Shown here one piece after another: positions 26,107-34,791 of a stretch of DNA of 64,000 nucleotides. The position numbers were made by a program, and so were the translations under genes. The first letter of the stretch is position 1. Each line of letters starts with the position of its first letter. The notes beneath the pieces are model-generated. The model saw only the letters and a program-made list of their open reading frames with translations. It was not told the origin of the DNA and searched no databases. The stretch covers positions 310,001-374,000 of the forward strand of contig NZ_JACWZY010000001.1 in assembly GCF_014699005.1 (NCBI RefSeq), written 5' to 3'. Source of the DNA: Spirosoma profusum (GTDB lineage: Bacteria > Bacteroidota > Bacteroidia > Cytophagales > Spirosomataceae).

Positions 26107-26143
26107 CAGAATTTAGTGCGGTATTCGACTGCACCAAATTCTG
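26107..26143. repeat. Short inverted repeat
   Basis: 13-nt arms (cagaatttagtgc / gcaccaaattctg) with one mismatch and an 11-nt loop lie in the gap between permease 7 and the GlcG-like gene. Confidence 0.45.
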
Positions 26144-26169
26144 ATTTTCCTCATGCCCTTTATCCTAAA

Positions 26170-26268
26170 CCCTAATCTTGTAGGGGTTTTCGTTTTGTCG
26201 CGTAGCGACCTAACAACAAGTGCTGTTTGGTCGCTACGCGACGGAAGGTGAATCTTACAAGACTAGGG
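26170..26268. repeat. Two-tier inverted repeat with GTCGCGTAGCGACC core
   Basis: Outer 13-nt arms (26170-26182, 26256-26268; one mismatch) flank a perfect 14-bp inner inverted repeat (26197-26210, 26229-26242) whose arm is itself nearly palindromic. It ends 6 nt before the stop of permease 7 and may terminate that unit. Confidence 0.7.
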
Positions 26269-26274
26269 TAGGAG

Positions 26275-28644
26275 CTATTCACTACGTAGTGATTTTACGG
26301 GATTCATTAACGCGGCTTTGATACTTTGGAAACTCACTGTTACCAGGGCAATACCAACGGCCAGCAGGCCCGCCAGCACGAACATCCACCACTCTAGCTC
26401 AATTTTGTAGGCAAATCCCTGTAACCAGCCCCTGGTCGCGTACCAGGCGATGGGCGAAGCAATGACGATGGCAACCAACACCAGTTTCAGGAAATCGCCG
26501 GAAAGCAACGTAACGATGCTGCCGACCGACGCGCCCAGCACTTTTCGGATGCCAATTTCCTTGTTACGTTGCTCGGCGGTGAAGGCGGCCAGCCCGAACA
26601 GACCCAGACACGCAATGAAAATGGCTAAGCCCGCAAATACGTTGGTCAACGTACCAACAATACTTTCACTTTTATACAGAGCCTGAAAATCAGTATCGAC
26701 GAACGAATACGTAAAGGGGTATTTTGGGTTGAACTTGCGATATAGAGCTTCAACACTAGCCAGCGCCTGCTTCGTCTGACCGGGTGCTGTTCGAATCAGA
26801 ATGTTGTCGTAATTCCAGGTTTCGGCAAGTCGGATAATGAGCGGCCTGACTGCTACGTGTAACGAATTGAAATGGTAATCTTCGAGCACACCGACAATCT
26901 TTCCAGCTGTTCTGCCAAATGTGAGCGGTTGCCCAACGGGGTCTTTATAACCGATACGTTTCGCAGCGGCTTCGTTGATGAGGTAATTTGCCGAATCCAT
27001 ACCGAAACTCGGTGAAAAATCGCGTCCACGGAGGATCTTGATTTTCATGGTTTTCGTGAAATCGTACCCTACCCACGTATTGTTGAATTGAATGGCCGAC
27101 GTCGGGTCTTTCCCAACCCAATGGACGCCATCGGTCGTATTGCCGTTCTCCAGCGGATTGGTCTGAATGTGTGTTACGTTCTGAATACCGGGCAGTTGAA
27201 GAAGCTCCTGTTTGAATGTGCGGTAGTTCTGAGCCAGCCCCCCTTCGCCGGAAATTTTAATCAGATTTTCGCGGTCATAACCCAGGTTTTTGTTTTGTAT
27301 GTATTGAAGCTGGCGGTATACGACGATCGTACCAACAAGCAGTAGCATTGTCAGCACAAACTGAAATACGACCAGTCCACGTCGGAATACCTGTGTTCCT
27401 GCACTAAAACGTAGCGTTCCTTTCAGCACACGTATCGGGCTGAGCGACGACAGAAAAAGGGCCGGATAGCTACCTGCCAGCGCGCTGGTTAACACGAGTA
27501 GTCCCAGCAGTAGCATCCAGAAAAGCGGATTGTTTAGCGGCAGGATAAGTTGTTTTTCGGTCAGTAGATTAAAACTAGGCAGCAGCATATTGACTAGCAC
27601 AAGTGCCAGACAGAGTGCCAGCAACGTAACGAGCAACGCTTCGCCCATAAACTGCCAGATAAGCGATGCACGATTTGCACCCACCACCTTACGCACTCCC
27701 ACTTCGCGCGCCCGTCTGAATGAACGCGCGGTGGCCAGGTTCATGAAATTTATGCCTGCAATTAGCAGCAAAAACGCAGCTACTACGACAAACAAACGAA
27801 CGTAGTCGATACGTCCCCCGTCGCGGTGACCATTGCTAAAATTGGAATACAGATACGCTTCGGTTTCGGGTTGCAGAAACAACTGAATGTTGAAATGGGC
27901 GTCGATGTCTTTGTTACGTCCCTTCAGAAATGTCAGGAGTTTCGCGTTGACTTTAGCGGGATCGGCATCGGGACGGAGTTGTAAGCGCGTGCCGGGTCCA
28001 CCATTTTCCCATTGTTGAAGCCAGGGCTCACGTTCAAGATATAAAGGCCAGTTCAGCAGAAATTCGTATTTGTCGGGAGCGTTGGCAGGTAAGTTTTCAA
28101 ATACCGCCGTTACCTGAAAATCAAGATAATTATCAAACCGAACCGACTTGCCAACGGCCTTTTGATACGTACCAAAAAGTGCATCGGCCAATCTTCGTGA
28201 GATAGCCAGGTTGTTGGGCGAACGTAGAGCAGTAGCACGCGTTCCGGCTAACAGCGGAGTGTCGTACATGGTTAACCAATCGGCTCCTACGTAATTCCCC
28301 GTTTGCTTCACTACGTTGTTGCCAACGCTAAACAGATGCTGTTCAGGTGATGAAAAACCCGCTGCATACACGACTTCTGGGATCTGTTTTTTGAGTTCCT
28401 CAGCCAGTACGCCCGGTGTGTCTTCATCGGTCACGATACGTCCATCCGCGATTTCATGCTCCATCACCCGATACAGATAAGGCGCGTTCGGGTACTGCGT
28501 CCCTATGGTCAACTCGTCCTGAATCCAAAGCAGAATCAGCAGGCTCGAAGCCAGTCCGAGGGCAAGCCCCAGTACATTGATGGCTGAGAACGTTTTGTTT
28601 TGAATGAAATTCCGCCAGGCGATTTTGAAGTGATTACGTAGCAT
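26275..28644 (-). CDS. ABC transporter permease 7, MacB/FtsX type (789 aa)
   Basis: Starts MLRNHFKIAWRNFIQNKTFS. First FtsX core: AGINFMNLATARSFRRAREV with GVRKVVGANRASLIWQ; the position after A is Gly instead of Cys. The first periplasmic domain is distinctive (YAAGFSSPEQHLFSVGNN). Second periplasmic motif ILRGRDF, followed by RIGY and VGVLEDYHFNSLHVAVRPL. Second FtsX core KEIGIRKVLGASVGSIVTLL with SGDFLKLV in place of SKDFLKLV. Tail NPVKSLRSE. It lies 103 nt after the 86-residue gene; a loose inverted repeat lies between them. No sigma-54 box was found upstream. Confidence 0.95.
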   Translation of the reverse strand: MLRNHFKIAWRNFIQNKTFSAINVLGLALGLASSLLILLWIQDELTIGTQYPNAPYLYRVMEHEIADGRIVTDEDTPGVLAEELKKQIPEVVYAAGFSSPEQHLFSVGNNVVKQTGNYVGADWLTMYDTPLLAGTRATALRSPNNLAISRRLADALFGTYQKAVGKSVRFDNYLDFQVTAVFENLPANAPDKYEFLLNWPLYLEREPWLQQWENGGPGTRLQLRPDADPAKVNAKLLTFLKGRNKDIDAHFNIQLFLQPETEAYLYSNFSNGHRDGGRIDYVRLFVVVAAFLLLIAGINFMNLATARSFRRAREVGVRKVVGANRASLIWQFMGEALLVTLLALCLALVLVNMLLPSFNLLTEKQLILPLNNPLFWMLLLGLLVLTSALAGSYPALFLSSLSPIRVLKGTLRFSAGTQVFRRGLVVFQFVLTMLLLVGTIVVYRQLQYIQNKNLGYDRENLIKISGEGGLAQNYRTFKQELLQLPGIQNVTHIQTNPLENGNTTDGVHWVGKDPTSAIQFNNTWVGYDFTKTMKIKILRGRDFSPSFGMDSANYLINEAAAKRIGYKDPVGQPLTFGRTAGKIVGVLEDYHFNSLHVAVRPLIIRLAETWNYDNILIRTAPGQTKQALASVEALYRKFNPKYPFTYSFVDTDFQALYKSESIVGTLTNVFAGLAIFIACLGLFGLAAFTAEQRNKEIGIRKVLGASVGSIVTLLSGDFLKLVLVAIVIASPIAWYATRGWLQGFAYKIELEWWMFVLAGLLAVGIALVTVSFQSIKAALMNPVKSLRSE

Positions 28645-28675
28645 AGGACTTTGGGGTTAAGAAAGGGTGGCACGT

Positions 28676-28745
28676 AGCAGGGATAGCAGTGGCAGGGATG
28701 GCAGGGAACGCGGAGCAACAATCCCTGCTCCCCGCCATCCCTGCT
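28676..28745. repeat. Degenerate GCAGGGATGGC-type inverted repeat
   Basis: agcagggatagcagtggcag pairs imperfectly with ctccccgccatccctgct. It fills the gap between the 86-aa gene and permease 7; related words occur at 6721-6826 and 25557-25583. Confidence 0.5.
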
Positions 28746-28747
28746 AT

Positions 28748-29008
28748 TCAAAACGTAGTGACCTGTTGGAGAAACGACGTAGTGGCTTTGGTAAAGACGG
28801 CTTTATCCAGGGCTAAAATGGGGTTTGCCGGAATGCACTGGCGAATAATCCGAAGTCGCTTGTTAATATCGCGAAGTTCTTTCCGATACCGTTCATAACT
28901 GGTAGGGTCGCTTGATTTAAGCGATTGATCAGCCAGAAAATGCTGACTGATAGCGTCTCGTCGGGTGCACATCTGGTGATAGACTTGTTCGAGTGTTTTA
29001 GCGTTCAT
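28748..29008 (-). CDS. Small hypothetical protein (86 aa)
   Basis: I do not recognise this protein. It is mainly helical, charged and probably cytoplasmic: LEQVYHQMCTRRDAISQHF, then SYERYRKELRDINKRLRIIRQC, then a hydrophobic end. There is no signal peptide or TM helix. The ATG at 29008 is the first in frame. It lies between the small secreted protein gene (94 nt upstream) and permease 7 on the same strand; inverted repeats occupy both gaps. Size and helical charge pattern would suit a small adaptor or regulatory protein, but this is a guess. Confidence 0.65.
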   Translation of the reverse strand: MNAKTLEQVYHQMCTRRDAISQHFLADQSLKSSDPTSYERYRKELRDINKRLRIIRQCIPANPILALDKAVFTKATTSFLQQVTTF

Positions 29009-29038
29009 GGTCGTATTTGTGTTTAAGAGGTAAGGGAA

Positions 29039-29100
29039 AGAGCATGGAGTAGAGGGTTGGGGCAGGTTTTACCTTTGCCTAAAGCCCTATGCTCCATGCT
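29039..29100. repeat. Inverted repeat after the 193-aa secreted protein gene
   Basis: Arms agcatggagtagaggg and ccctatgctccatgct (about 29041-29056 and 29085-29100) differ at two positions. It ends next to the stop of the secreted protein and may terminate the permease 8 unit. Confidence 0.55.
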
Positions 29101-29102
29101 AG

Positions 29103-29684
29103 TTACTTCGCCGGAATGCCGATTGATTTTTCAATATCTTCAATCATTGTCTCCCGTTCTTCCTGCGATTTATTCGGAGCGTCAATTGTGCGTTCATAAG
29201 TAACCTCGTCACCATCTTTCTTAAAGCGGTAGCGCAGGTACAATTTTCCAGATTCGGAATTGTACCGTACTACTTTTGTAAACGGTTTTTCTCCACCTGC
29301 TGTAACTGTCATTGCCTGATTATCAGAACTATTGATCGATACGGTCGAGCCGTCGCTACTGCTACTGATTGAAACTGACTCACTGTGTCGAGGGGCTCTG
29401 GGTGCGCGTGGCGCTCGGGGTGCTCTGGGCGCTCGTGGTGGCTCAGGCATACTTACGTTTAGCGAATCCAGAACCCGTTCAGTGAGCGCCGTTCGCTCTT
29501 CCTTTGTCAAATTCGTTACGTCAAATGTGCGGTCATAATCGACGTCCTTACCGTCGACAGTACCGTTTACCTGAATCGATAAGGAGTTGCCATCATGGCG
29601 TATACTACGGCTGACGGAGTTGTGATGCTGAGCAATGGCGAATGAACTGGTCAGTACGAGGGCACTAAGGAGGAGTGTTTTCAT
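29103..29684 (-). CDS. Small secreted protein with PRA repeats, paralog of 11471-12043 (193 aa)
   Basis: Signal peptide MKTLLLSALVLTSSFAIAQ, then a beta-like segment (DGNSLSIQVNGTVDGKDVDYDRTFDV), a proline-rich stretch of five near-identical PRA units (residues about 82-98), a serine-rich segment and a C-terminal segment ESGKLYLRYRFKKDGDEV followed by EERETMIEDIEKSIGI. The order and both ends match the 190-aa protein at 11471-12043; the middle differs and only this copy has the PRA repeat. It begins 14 nt after the permease 8 stop on the same strand, so the two are very probably co-transcribed. A periplasmic partner of the permeases is a reasonable hypothesis. Confidence 0.85.
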   Translation of the reverse strand: MKTLLLSALVLTSSFAIAQHHNSVSRSIRHDGNSLSIQVNGTVDGKDVDYDRTFDVTNLTKEERTALTERVLDSLNVSMPEPPRAPRAPRAPRAPRAPRHSESVSISSSSDGSTVSINSSDNQAMTVTAGGEKPFTKVVRYNSESGKLYLRYRFKKDGDEVTYERTIDAPNKSQEERETMIEDIEKSIGIPAK

Positions 29685-29698
29685 GTCTATAGTTATGT

Positions 29699-32146
29699 TT
29701 ATTCTGACCGTAAGGACGTAACAGGATTGCGTAACGCTGCTTTGATGCTCTGAAAACTTACAGTAATGAGGCTAATTCCAATCACCAGCAATGCCGCCAG
29801 CACGAACAGACTCCAGGATAGGTCGATACGATACGTAAAACCTTCCAGCCATTTCGTAGTACCCCACCAGGCCAGGGGTGAAGCAATCAGTACGGCAATC
29901 AGAATAAGAACCAGGAAATCTTTGGAGAGCAACGTAACGATATTGCTCACCGACGCACCCAGTACTTTCCGCACACCGATTTCCTTGGTTCGGCGTTCGG
30001 CGGAGAACGTAACGAGGCCAAACAGCCCAAGGCAGCTAATCAGGACGGCGATACCCGTAGCCAGATTAATCAGCTTGCCGAGGTTTCGTTCATTTGAGTA
30101 GAGTTCGACTATCGCTTCGTCGAAAAACTTAGCTTCGAAAGGCTCGCCCGGATACGTAGTGGCCCAGAGTTTTTTGATTTGTGCCAGTGTCTGATCGAAC
30201 GTAGCGGCTCCGCTACGTCTGAACCGTACATTAAACATATGGAGATTGCCTTTTTGGGACATCAGCGCCGTTGGCTGAATGGTATTGTGGAGCGAACGGT
30301 GGTTAAAATCACGAATGATACCAACAATAGGTTTTTTGCCCAGCAAATGACCAATCGCCCTGGCGGGTTGTTGAAAACCCATGTAGCGGGCAAGCGTTTC
30401 GTTGATTACGTATTCCCGGGTGGTGTCGTTCTCGATCAGATTACGTCCGGCCAGTAGTTTCAGGCCATACAACGCGACGAAATTGGTATCGACCTGTTTG
30501 CGATAGACATTGACTTCTGACTTGCCTTTTTTGCCCGTAAACTCCAACGTAGAGGTAGACCAACTGCCCGAAAGTGGCGTTTGATTTGCCATACTGACCC
30601 GTTCAACGCCCGATAGTTTGCGAATACGTTCGGCCAGCGTAAAACGAACGTCATTATGATCGCTGTTGAAAAAAGAACTCATTGGGGTAGAGAAGGTCAC
30701 GATGGCTTCGCGCTGAAAACCCTGATCCGAATTAATCATGTACCGAATTTGCTGCCCTACCAGCAGCGCCCCGATAATAAACATCTGCGCTATCGTAAAC
30801 TGCCCCACAATGAGCCCTTTCCGTAACGTAGCAATACCAGCTGCCTGCCCCGTCTGATTTCGTAACGTAGCAACGGGCGAAAGTCGGGCGAGTAACGTAC
30901 CGGGATAAAAGCCAGCCAATAGCGCCGTGATGAACGACGTAGCGAGCAGAAACAAATACAGTGTTGGGTTAGTAAGATCGAGGGTTACGCCTTTCGGAAC
31001 AATTTCGCCCAGGTAGGTTAAAGCGCCATTAGCCAGCAGGAGCGATGCACTGGCTGCTAAAATCGTGAGCAGTAAGGTTTCGCCTAAAAACTGTACTATC
31101 AATTGCTTCCGTTCGCTGCCCAGCGATTTACGTATGCCAATTTCCTTGGCCCGCCGGGTCGATTGAGCCGTGGCCAGATTGATGAAGTTGATACAGGCCA
31201 ATAGTAGTAAAAAGCCACCGACCAGACCCAGTATTAATAAGGTTGGCCGATGCGCTACGTGCTGCCCACCCGCAAAATCAGCATTGAAATGAACGTCGCT
31301 GAGGGGTTGTAACAATAACCAGCGATCACCTGTTTTTTCGCCGGCAGGTACGTTTGCATCCGCCAGCTTAGTAATCTGATCGCCAAGCCGTTTCGGATCG
31401 GTGCCGGGAGCCAGTTTAAGCAGACACTGCGACGAAGAATTCGTGTTATTCCATTGATCGATTCCTAGATTATCCCGGCGTTTTTTACTGGTTGTTTGAG
31501 TCGCCAGCGATACAAAGGCTTGAAAATCGAAGTTGCTGGGTTCAGCAAGGTCACTTAGCAATCCCGAAACGGTCAGCATAAGGGTATCTTTATACTGCCT
31601 TCCAATCAGCCGACGGCCCACAATAGCTGGACTGGCTTCGCCAAAATACTTCCGGGCCTGTTTTTCAGTCAGGACAATTTGATCGGGTTTGGAGAGTGCG
31701 GTTTCAGGATTTCCGGCGATCCATTGCCGCGGTAAAATGTCGAAAAACGCCCCGTTTGTGCTGACAAACTCGTCCTTTTCATCTTTGGAAGCTCGAAACT
31801 GAATTGGTTCTTTACCCGGACACGGTATTTCAACGATTTGAAAGCTGCCACTGTGAAAAGGCGCAACCGTTTTTACACCCGTCAATTTTGCCCGTACGGC
31901 GTCTGGAATGGGAGCCGCCAAACCAGGGTTATGATAGAATTCATCCCCAAACTTAAATTTCGACACCAGCCGATAAACATGCTCACTATCCGGTACTCGC
32001 TTGTCGAAATGGAGTTCATACTGCACAATCAGGTAAATAACCAGACACGAAGCAATACCAACCGATAAACCTGTTACGTTAAGCAGCGTCGTCAGTCGAT
32101 TCCGGCTGAGGCTGCGCAGAGCGATTTTGAGATAGTTACGTAGCAT
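29699..32146 (-). CDS. ABC transporter permease 8, MacB/FtsX type (815 aa)
   Basis: Starts MLRNYLKIALRSLSRNRLTT. First FtsX core: ACINFINLATAQSTRRAKEI with GIRKSLGSERKQLIVQ. The first periplasmic domain is longer than usual (IEIPCPGKEPIQFRASKDEK-like insert, about residues 108-130). Second periplasmic motif LLAGRNL, with YVINETLARYMGF and VGIIRDFNHRSLHNTIQPT. Second FtsX core KEIGVRKVLGASVSNIVTLL. Tail NPVTSLRSE. It is followed after 14 nt by the small secreted protein, the only permease here with such a close non-permease partner. The 115 nt upstream hold a composite repeat and no promoter I can support. Confidence 0.95.
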   Translation of the reverse strand: MLRNYLKIALRSLSRNRLTTLLNVTGLSVGIASCLVIYLIVQYELHFDKRVPDSEHVYRLVSKFKFGDEFYHNPGLAAPIPDAVRAKLTGVKTVAPFHSGSFQIVEIPCPGKEPIQFRASKDEKDEFVSTNGAFFDILPRQWIAGNPETALSKPDQIVLTEKQARKYFGEASPAIVGRRLIGRQYKDTLMLTVSGLLSDLAEPSNFDFQAFVSLATQTTSKKRRDNLGIDQWNNTNSSSQCLLKLAPGTDPKRLGDQITKLADANVPAGEKTGDRWLLLQPLSDVHFNADFAGGQHVAHRPTLLILGLVGGFLLLLACINFINLATAQSTRRAKEIGIRKSLGSERKQLIVQFLGETLLLTILAASASLLLANGALTYLGEIVPKGVTLDLTNPTLYLFLLATSFITALLAGFYPGTLLARLSPVATLRNQTGQAAGIATLRKGLIVGQFTIAQMFIIGALLVGQQIRYMINSDQGFQREAIVTFSTPMSSFFNSDHNDVRFTLAERIRKLSGVERVSMANQTPLSGSWSTSTLEFTGKKGKSEVNVYRKQVDTNFVALYGLKLLAGRNLIENDTTREYVINETLARYMGFQQPARAIGHLLGKKPIVGIIRDFNHRSLHNTIQPTALMSQKGNLHMFNVRFRRSGAATFDQTLAQIKKLWATTYPGEPFEAKFFDEAIVELYSNERNLGKLINLATGIAVLISCLGLFGLVTFSAERRTKEIGVRKVLGASVSNIVTLLSKDFLVLILIAVLIASPLAWWGTTKWLEGFTYRIDLSWSLFVLAALLVIGISLITVSFQSIKAALRNPVTSLRSE

Positions 32147-32164
32147 AGGGCAGAGGTTTTTTTA

Positions 32165-32261
32165 TGTAGAGACAAGGCATGCCTTATCTCCTGACCGGAT
32201 GGTTTTCATTGCCTTGGTTTATTGCTGACGCACAGGAGACAAGAGATGTCTTGTCTCTACA
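32165..32261. repeat. Composite repeat A1 with palindromic ends
   Basis: Each end carries a GTAGAGACAAGGCATGCC-type palindrome (decayed at the left end) around a core with ctgaccggatggtt and attgctgacgc. It fills the gap between permeases 9 and 8. Same orientation as A2 and A5, opposite to A3 and A4. Confidence 0.75.
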
Positions 32262-34670
32262 TTATTCGGAACGTAACGATTTAACCGGATTCATCAACGC
32301 AGCTTTGATACTTTGGAAACTCACCGTAAGTAGGGCAATACTCAATACAGTTAGACCAACCAAACCGAAAATCCAGCCAGTAAGCTCTATTCGATATACA
32401 AACGTATCGAGCCAGAAACGAGCAGCATACCAGCCGATAGGCGCACCAATCACGAAAGCTAATGCAATCAGTTTTAGGAAATTGACAGATAGTGCTTGAG
32501 TAACCTCCAGTAAACTGGCGCCCAGTACTTTCCGAATGCCGATTTCCTTAATTCGCTGTTCGATGGTTAAGGAAACCAGACCGAATAAACCTAACCCGGC
32601 GATCAGAATGGCCAGCAACGTAGCATAGGTAATGAGCTGTTTCCAACGGGCGTCGTCGGCGTAATCCTCTAAACGGTCGTCTTCCATAAAATGATAGGAA
32701 AACGGTTGGTAGGGAATCAATCGTTTAAAGGTGCGCTCAATCGTTTGTAGCCCTGTTTGCGCCTGGCTGGGCGTTAGTTTGACGTATAACTGATTCATTT
32801 GCTCGGGCTTGCCAAGCTGAAACAAAACAGGCTCCGGTTTGTCGCGTAGCGAGCGGTACTGATAGTCGCGAACTACGCCAACTATGGTTAGATCAGAGCG
32901 AGTATTGTCATCCGTTTGCCGTTGAATGATCTGTCCGACAGCCGATCGATTCGCTGCCAGAAATTGCCTGGCAAACGTTTCATTGACCAGAATGTTGGAT
33001 ACACTATCTGTAGGATTAGCAGCACTTAGTCCTCTGCCCTCCAGAATAGGAATATTTACAAAGTTTAGATATTGGTCGTCAATCCACTCATTTCCTGATT
33101 TGACCGGTTTATTATGAACGTAATACGTACCGGCCCGATGCCCCCCCGACTTTCGGGCAACCGACTCAATACCGATTTGTTGCCGGAGCGTCTGCTTTAC
33201 CAATTCGCCCTGTTGTTCACGGCCCCAGGGGACGTAGACTCGTACACGGTTGGCGCGTTCGTATCCCACATTTGCCGTTTGAATGTACTCGAATTGTTCA
33301 TGCAGCACGACCGCTCCAATCATTAGAATGATAGCAATTGAGAACTGAAACACAAGCAGGCCCTTTCCTATTTGATTACTTCCGGCTAATCGAAGGCGAC
33401 TGGATAGAACCTGCGTAGGGTTAAAACGAGATAGCACTCGTGCAGGATAAAAACCTGCCAGTAAGGTAACCAGTACGACTAAGCCAGTAAATAAACCAAG
33501 AGTTTGCGGATTAGTGAGATACGTTATTTCTAATATTTTATTGGTTAGAGATGAAAACTTAGGAAGTAGGAGATAGACCAATCCGATTGCTGGAATTAAA
33601 GCTAATAGTGTGAGTAGAAACGTTTCGCTCACAAACTGCCCGATGAGTTGCCAACGGGTGCTGCCCGTTACTTTACGAACACCGATCTCTTTCGTTCGAC
33701 GTAACGACCGGGCCAGTGTCAGGTTAACAAAGTTTATACTGGCGAGCAACAGAATCAGCCCGGCAATACCACTCAGTATGTACGAGTACACTGACGATGA
33801 ACCACGTTGCAGTCCATTGCCCATGTCGTAACGGGCATCAAGATGCATAGCCGTAAACGGTTGCAGATGATACGTCAGGGTAAATGAGTTATGTTCTTTA
33901 CGAAGTTGAGAGAGTTGCTGGCTGGCATATTTTTCAAACACCGTTGCCAGTTTTCGTTCCGACCTAGCGAGATTGGCGTCGGGACGTAGTAGCAAAAATG
34001 TATTCAGAAATCCATCCGACCAGTCCTGCTCGTGCCAGTCTTTGCGGTCGGGTGGGAGCGAGGCTACAAAAGGACGTAGTACGTCGAATCGAATGCTTGA
34101 GTTGACGGGTGGCGTTTTAACAACACCAGTTATACGATACTTTTCGAAACTACCTCCTGCGTCGATAGTCAGAAGCTGATTTAATACGTCTGTTGTAGCA
34201 AAATAATTACGGGCCATCTCTTCGGTAATAACAACGCTCCTTGGATCGTTCAGGAGAGTATTAGGATTGCCAGCCAGTAACTCGAAACTAAACAGGCGTA
34301 AAAAGGAAGGATCGACATACATCACCTGCTTATACGCTACGTCTTCTTTCTGGCGAATCAGCATCTCATAACCTTGTACCCGGCAAAATTCAGTTACTTC
34401 TGGCAACTCAGCCGCAAAGGCTGGCCCCTGAGGAAGACCCGTTGCGCTTGTTAAGACCTCGTTGCCATCCGGAGTGATTGTGTTCAATACGACCCGATAC
34501 AGTTGATCACGTCTCGTATGAAAGCGGTCATACGAAACCTCATCCTGCACAAAAAGCAGAATAAACATGACTGCGGCCAGGCCAGCACTCAGACCAACGA
34601 TGTTGATCGTACTGATTGCGCGATTACGAATCAGGTTTCGCCAGGTGATTTTTAGATAGTTGGTTAGCAT
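32262..34670 (-). CDS. ABC transporter permease 9, MacB/FtsX type (802 aa)
   Basis: Starts MLTNYLKITWRNLIRNRAIS. First FtsX core: ASINFVNLTLARSLRRTKEI with GVRKVTGSTRWQLIGQ, closest to permeases 1 and 2 in this segment (WQLIGQF). Second periplasmic motif ILEGRGL, then VGVVRDYQYRSLRDKPEPV. The second FtsX domain diverges: IAGLGLFGLVSLTIEQRIKE and KVLGASLLEVTQALSVNFLK where other copies have SIVTLLSKDFLK. Despite this, the last 18 residues (FQSIKAALMNPVKSLRSE) equal the consensus, which hints at recent replacement of the 3' end. It is bracketed by composite repeats A1 and A2. Confidence 0.95.
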   Translation of the reverse strand: MLTNYLKITWRNLIRNRAISTINIVGLSAGLAAVMFILLFVQDEVSYDRFHTRRDQLYRVVLNTITPDGNEVLTSATGLPQGPAFAAELPEVTEFCRVQGYEMLIRQKEDVAYKQVMYVDPSFLRLFSFELLAGNPNTLLNDPRSVVITEEMARNYFATTDVLNQLLTIDAGGSFEKYRITGVVKTPPVNSSIRFDVLRPFVASLPPDRKDWHEQDWSDGFLNTFLLLRPDANLARSERKLATVFEKYASQQLSQLRKEHNSFTLTYHLQPFTAMHLDARYDMGNGLQRGSSSVYSYILSGIAGLILLLASINFVNLTLARSLRRTKEIGVRKVTGSTRWQLIGQFVSETFLLTLLALIPAIGLVYLLLPKFSSLTNKILEITYLTNPQTLGLFTGLVVLVTLLAGFYPARVLSRFNPTQVLSSRLRLAGSNQIGKGLLVFQFSIAIILMIGAVVLHEQFEYIQTANVGYERANRVRVYVPWGREQQGELVKQTLRQQIGIESVARKSGGHRAGTYYVHNKPVKSGNEWIDDQYLNFVNIPILEGRGLSAANPTDSVSNILVNETFARQFLAANRSAVGQIIQRQTDDNTRSDLTIVGVVRDYQYRSLRDKPEPVLFQLGKPEQMNQLYVKLTPSQAQTGLQTIERTFKRLIPYQPFSYHFMEDDRLEDYADDARWKQLITYATLLAILIAGLGLFGLVSLTIEQRIKEIGIRKVLGASLLEVTQALSVNFLKLIALAFVIGAPIGWYAARFWLDTFVYRIELTGWIFGLVGLTVLSIALLTVSFQSIKAALMNPVKSLRSE

Positions 34671-34676
34671 AAGCTT

Positions 34677-34791
34677 TTGTAGAGACAGGGCATGCCCTGT
34701 CTCATGACCGGATGGTTGTTGACCTTGATGGTATTAATGATACGTTATTATTGCTGACGCCAATTAGACAGGGCATGCCCTGTCTCTACAA
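34677..34791. repeat. Composite repeat A2 with palindromic ends
   Basis: Both ends are GTAGAGACAGGGCATGCCCTGTCTC palindromes. The core holds ctgaccggatggtt-like and attgctgacgc words. It fills the gap between permeases 10 and 9 and ends one base before the permease 10 stop codon. Confidence 0.8.
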
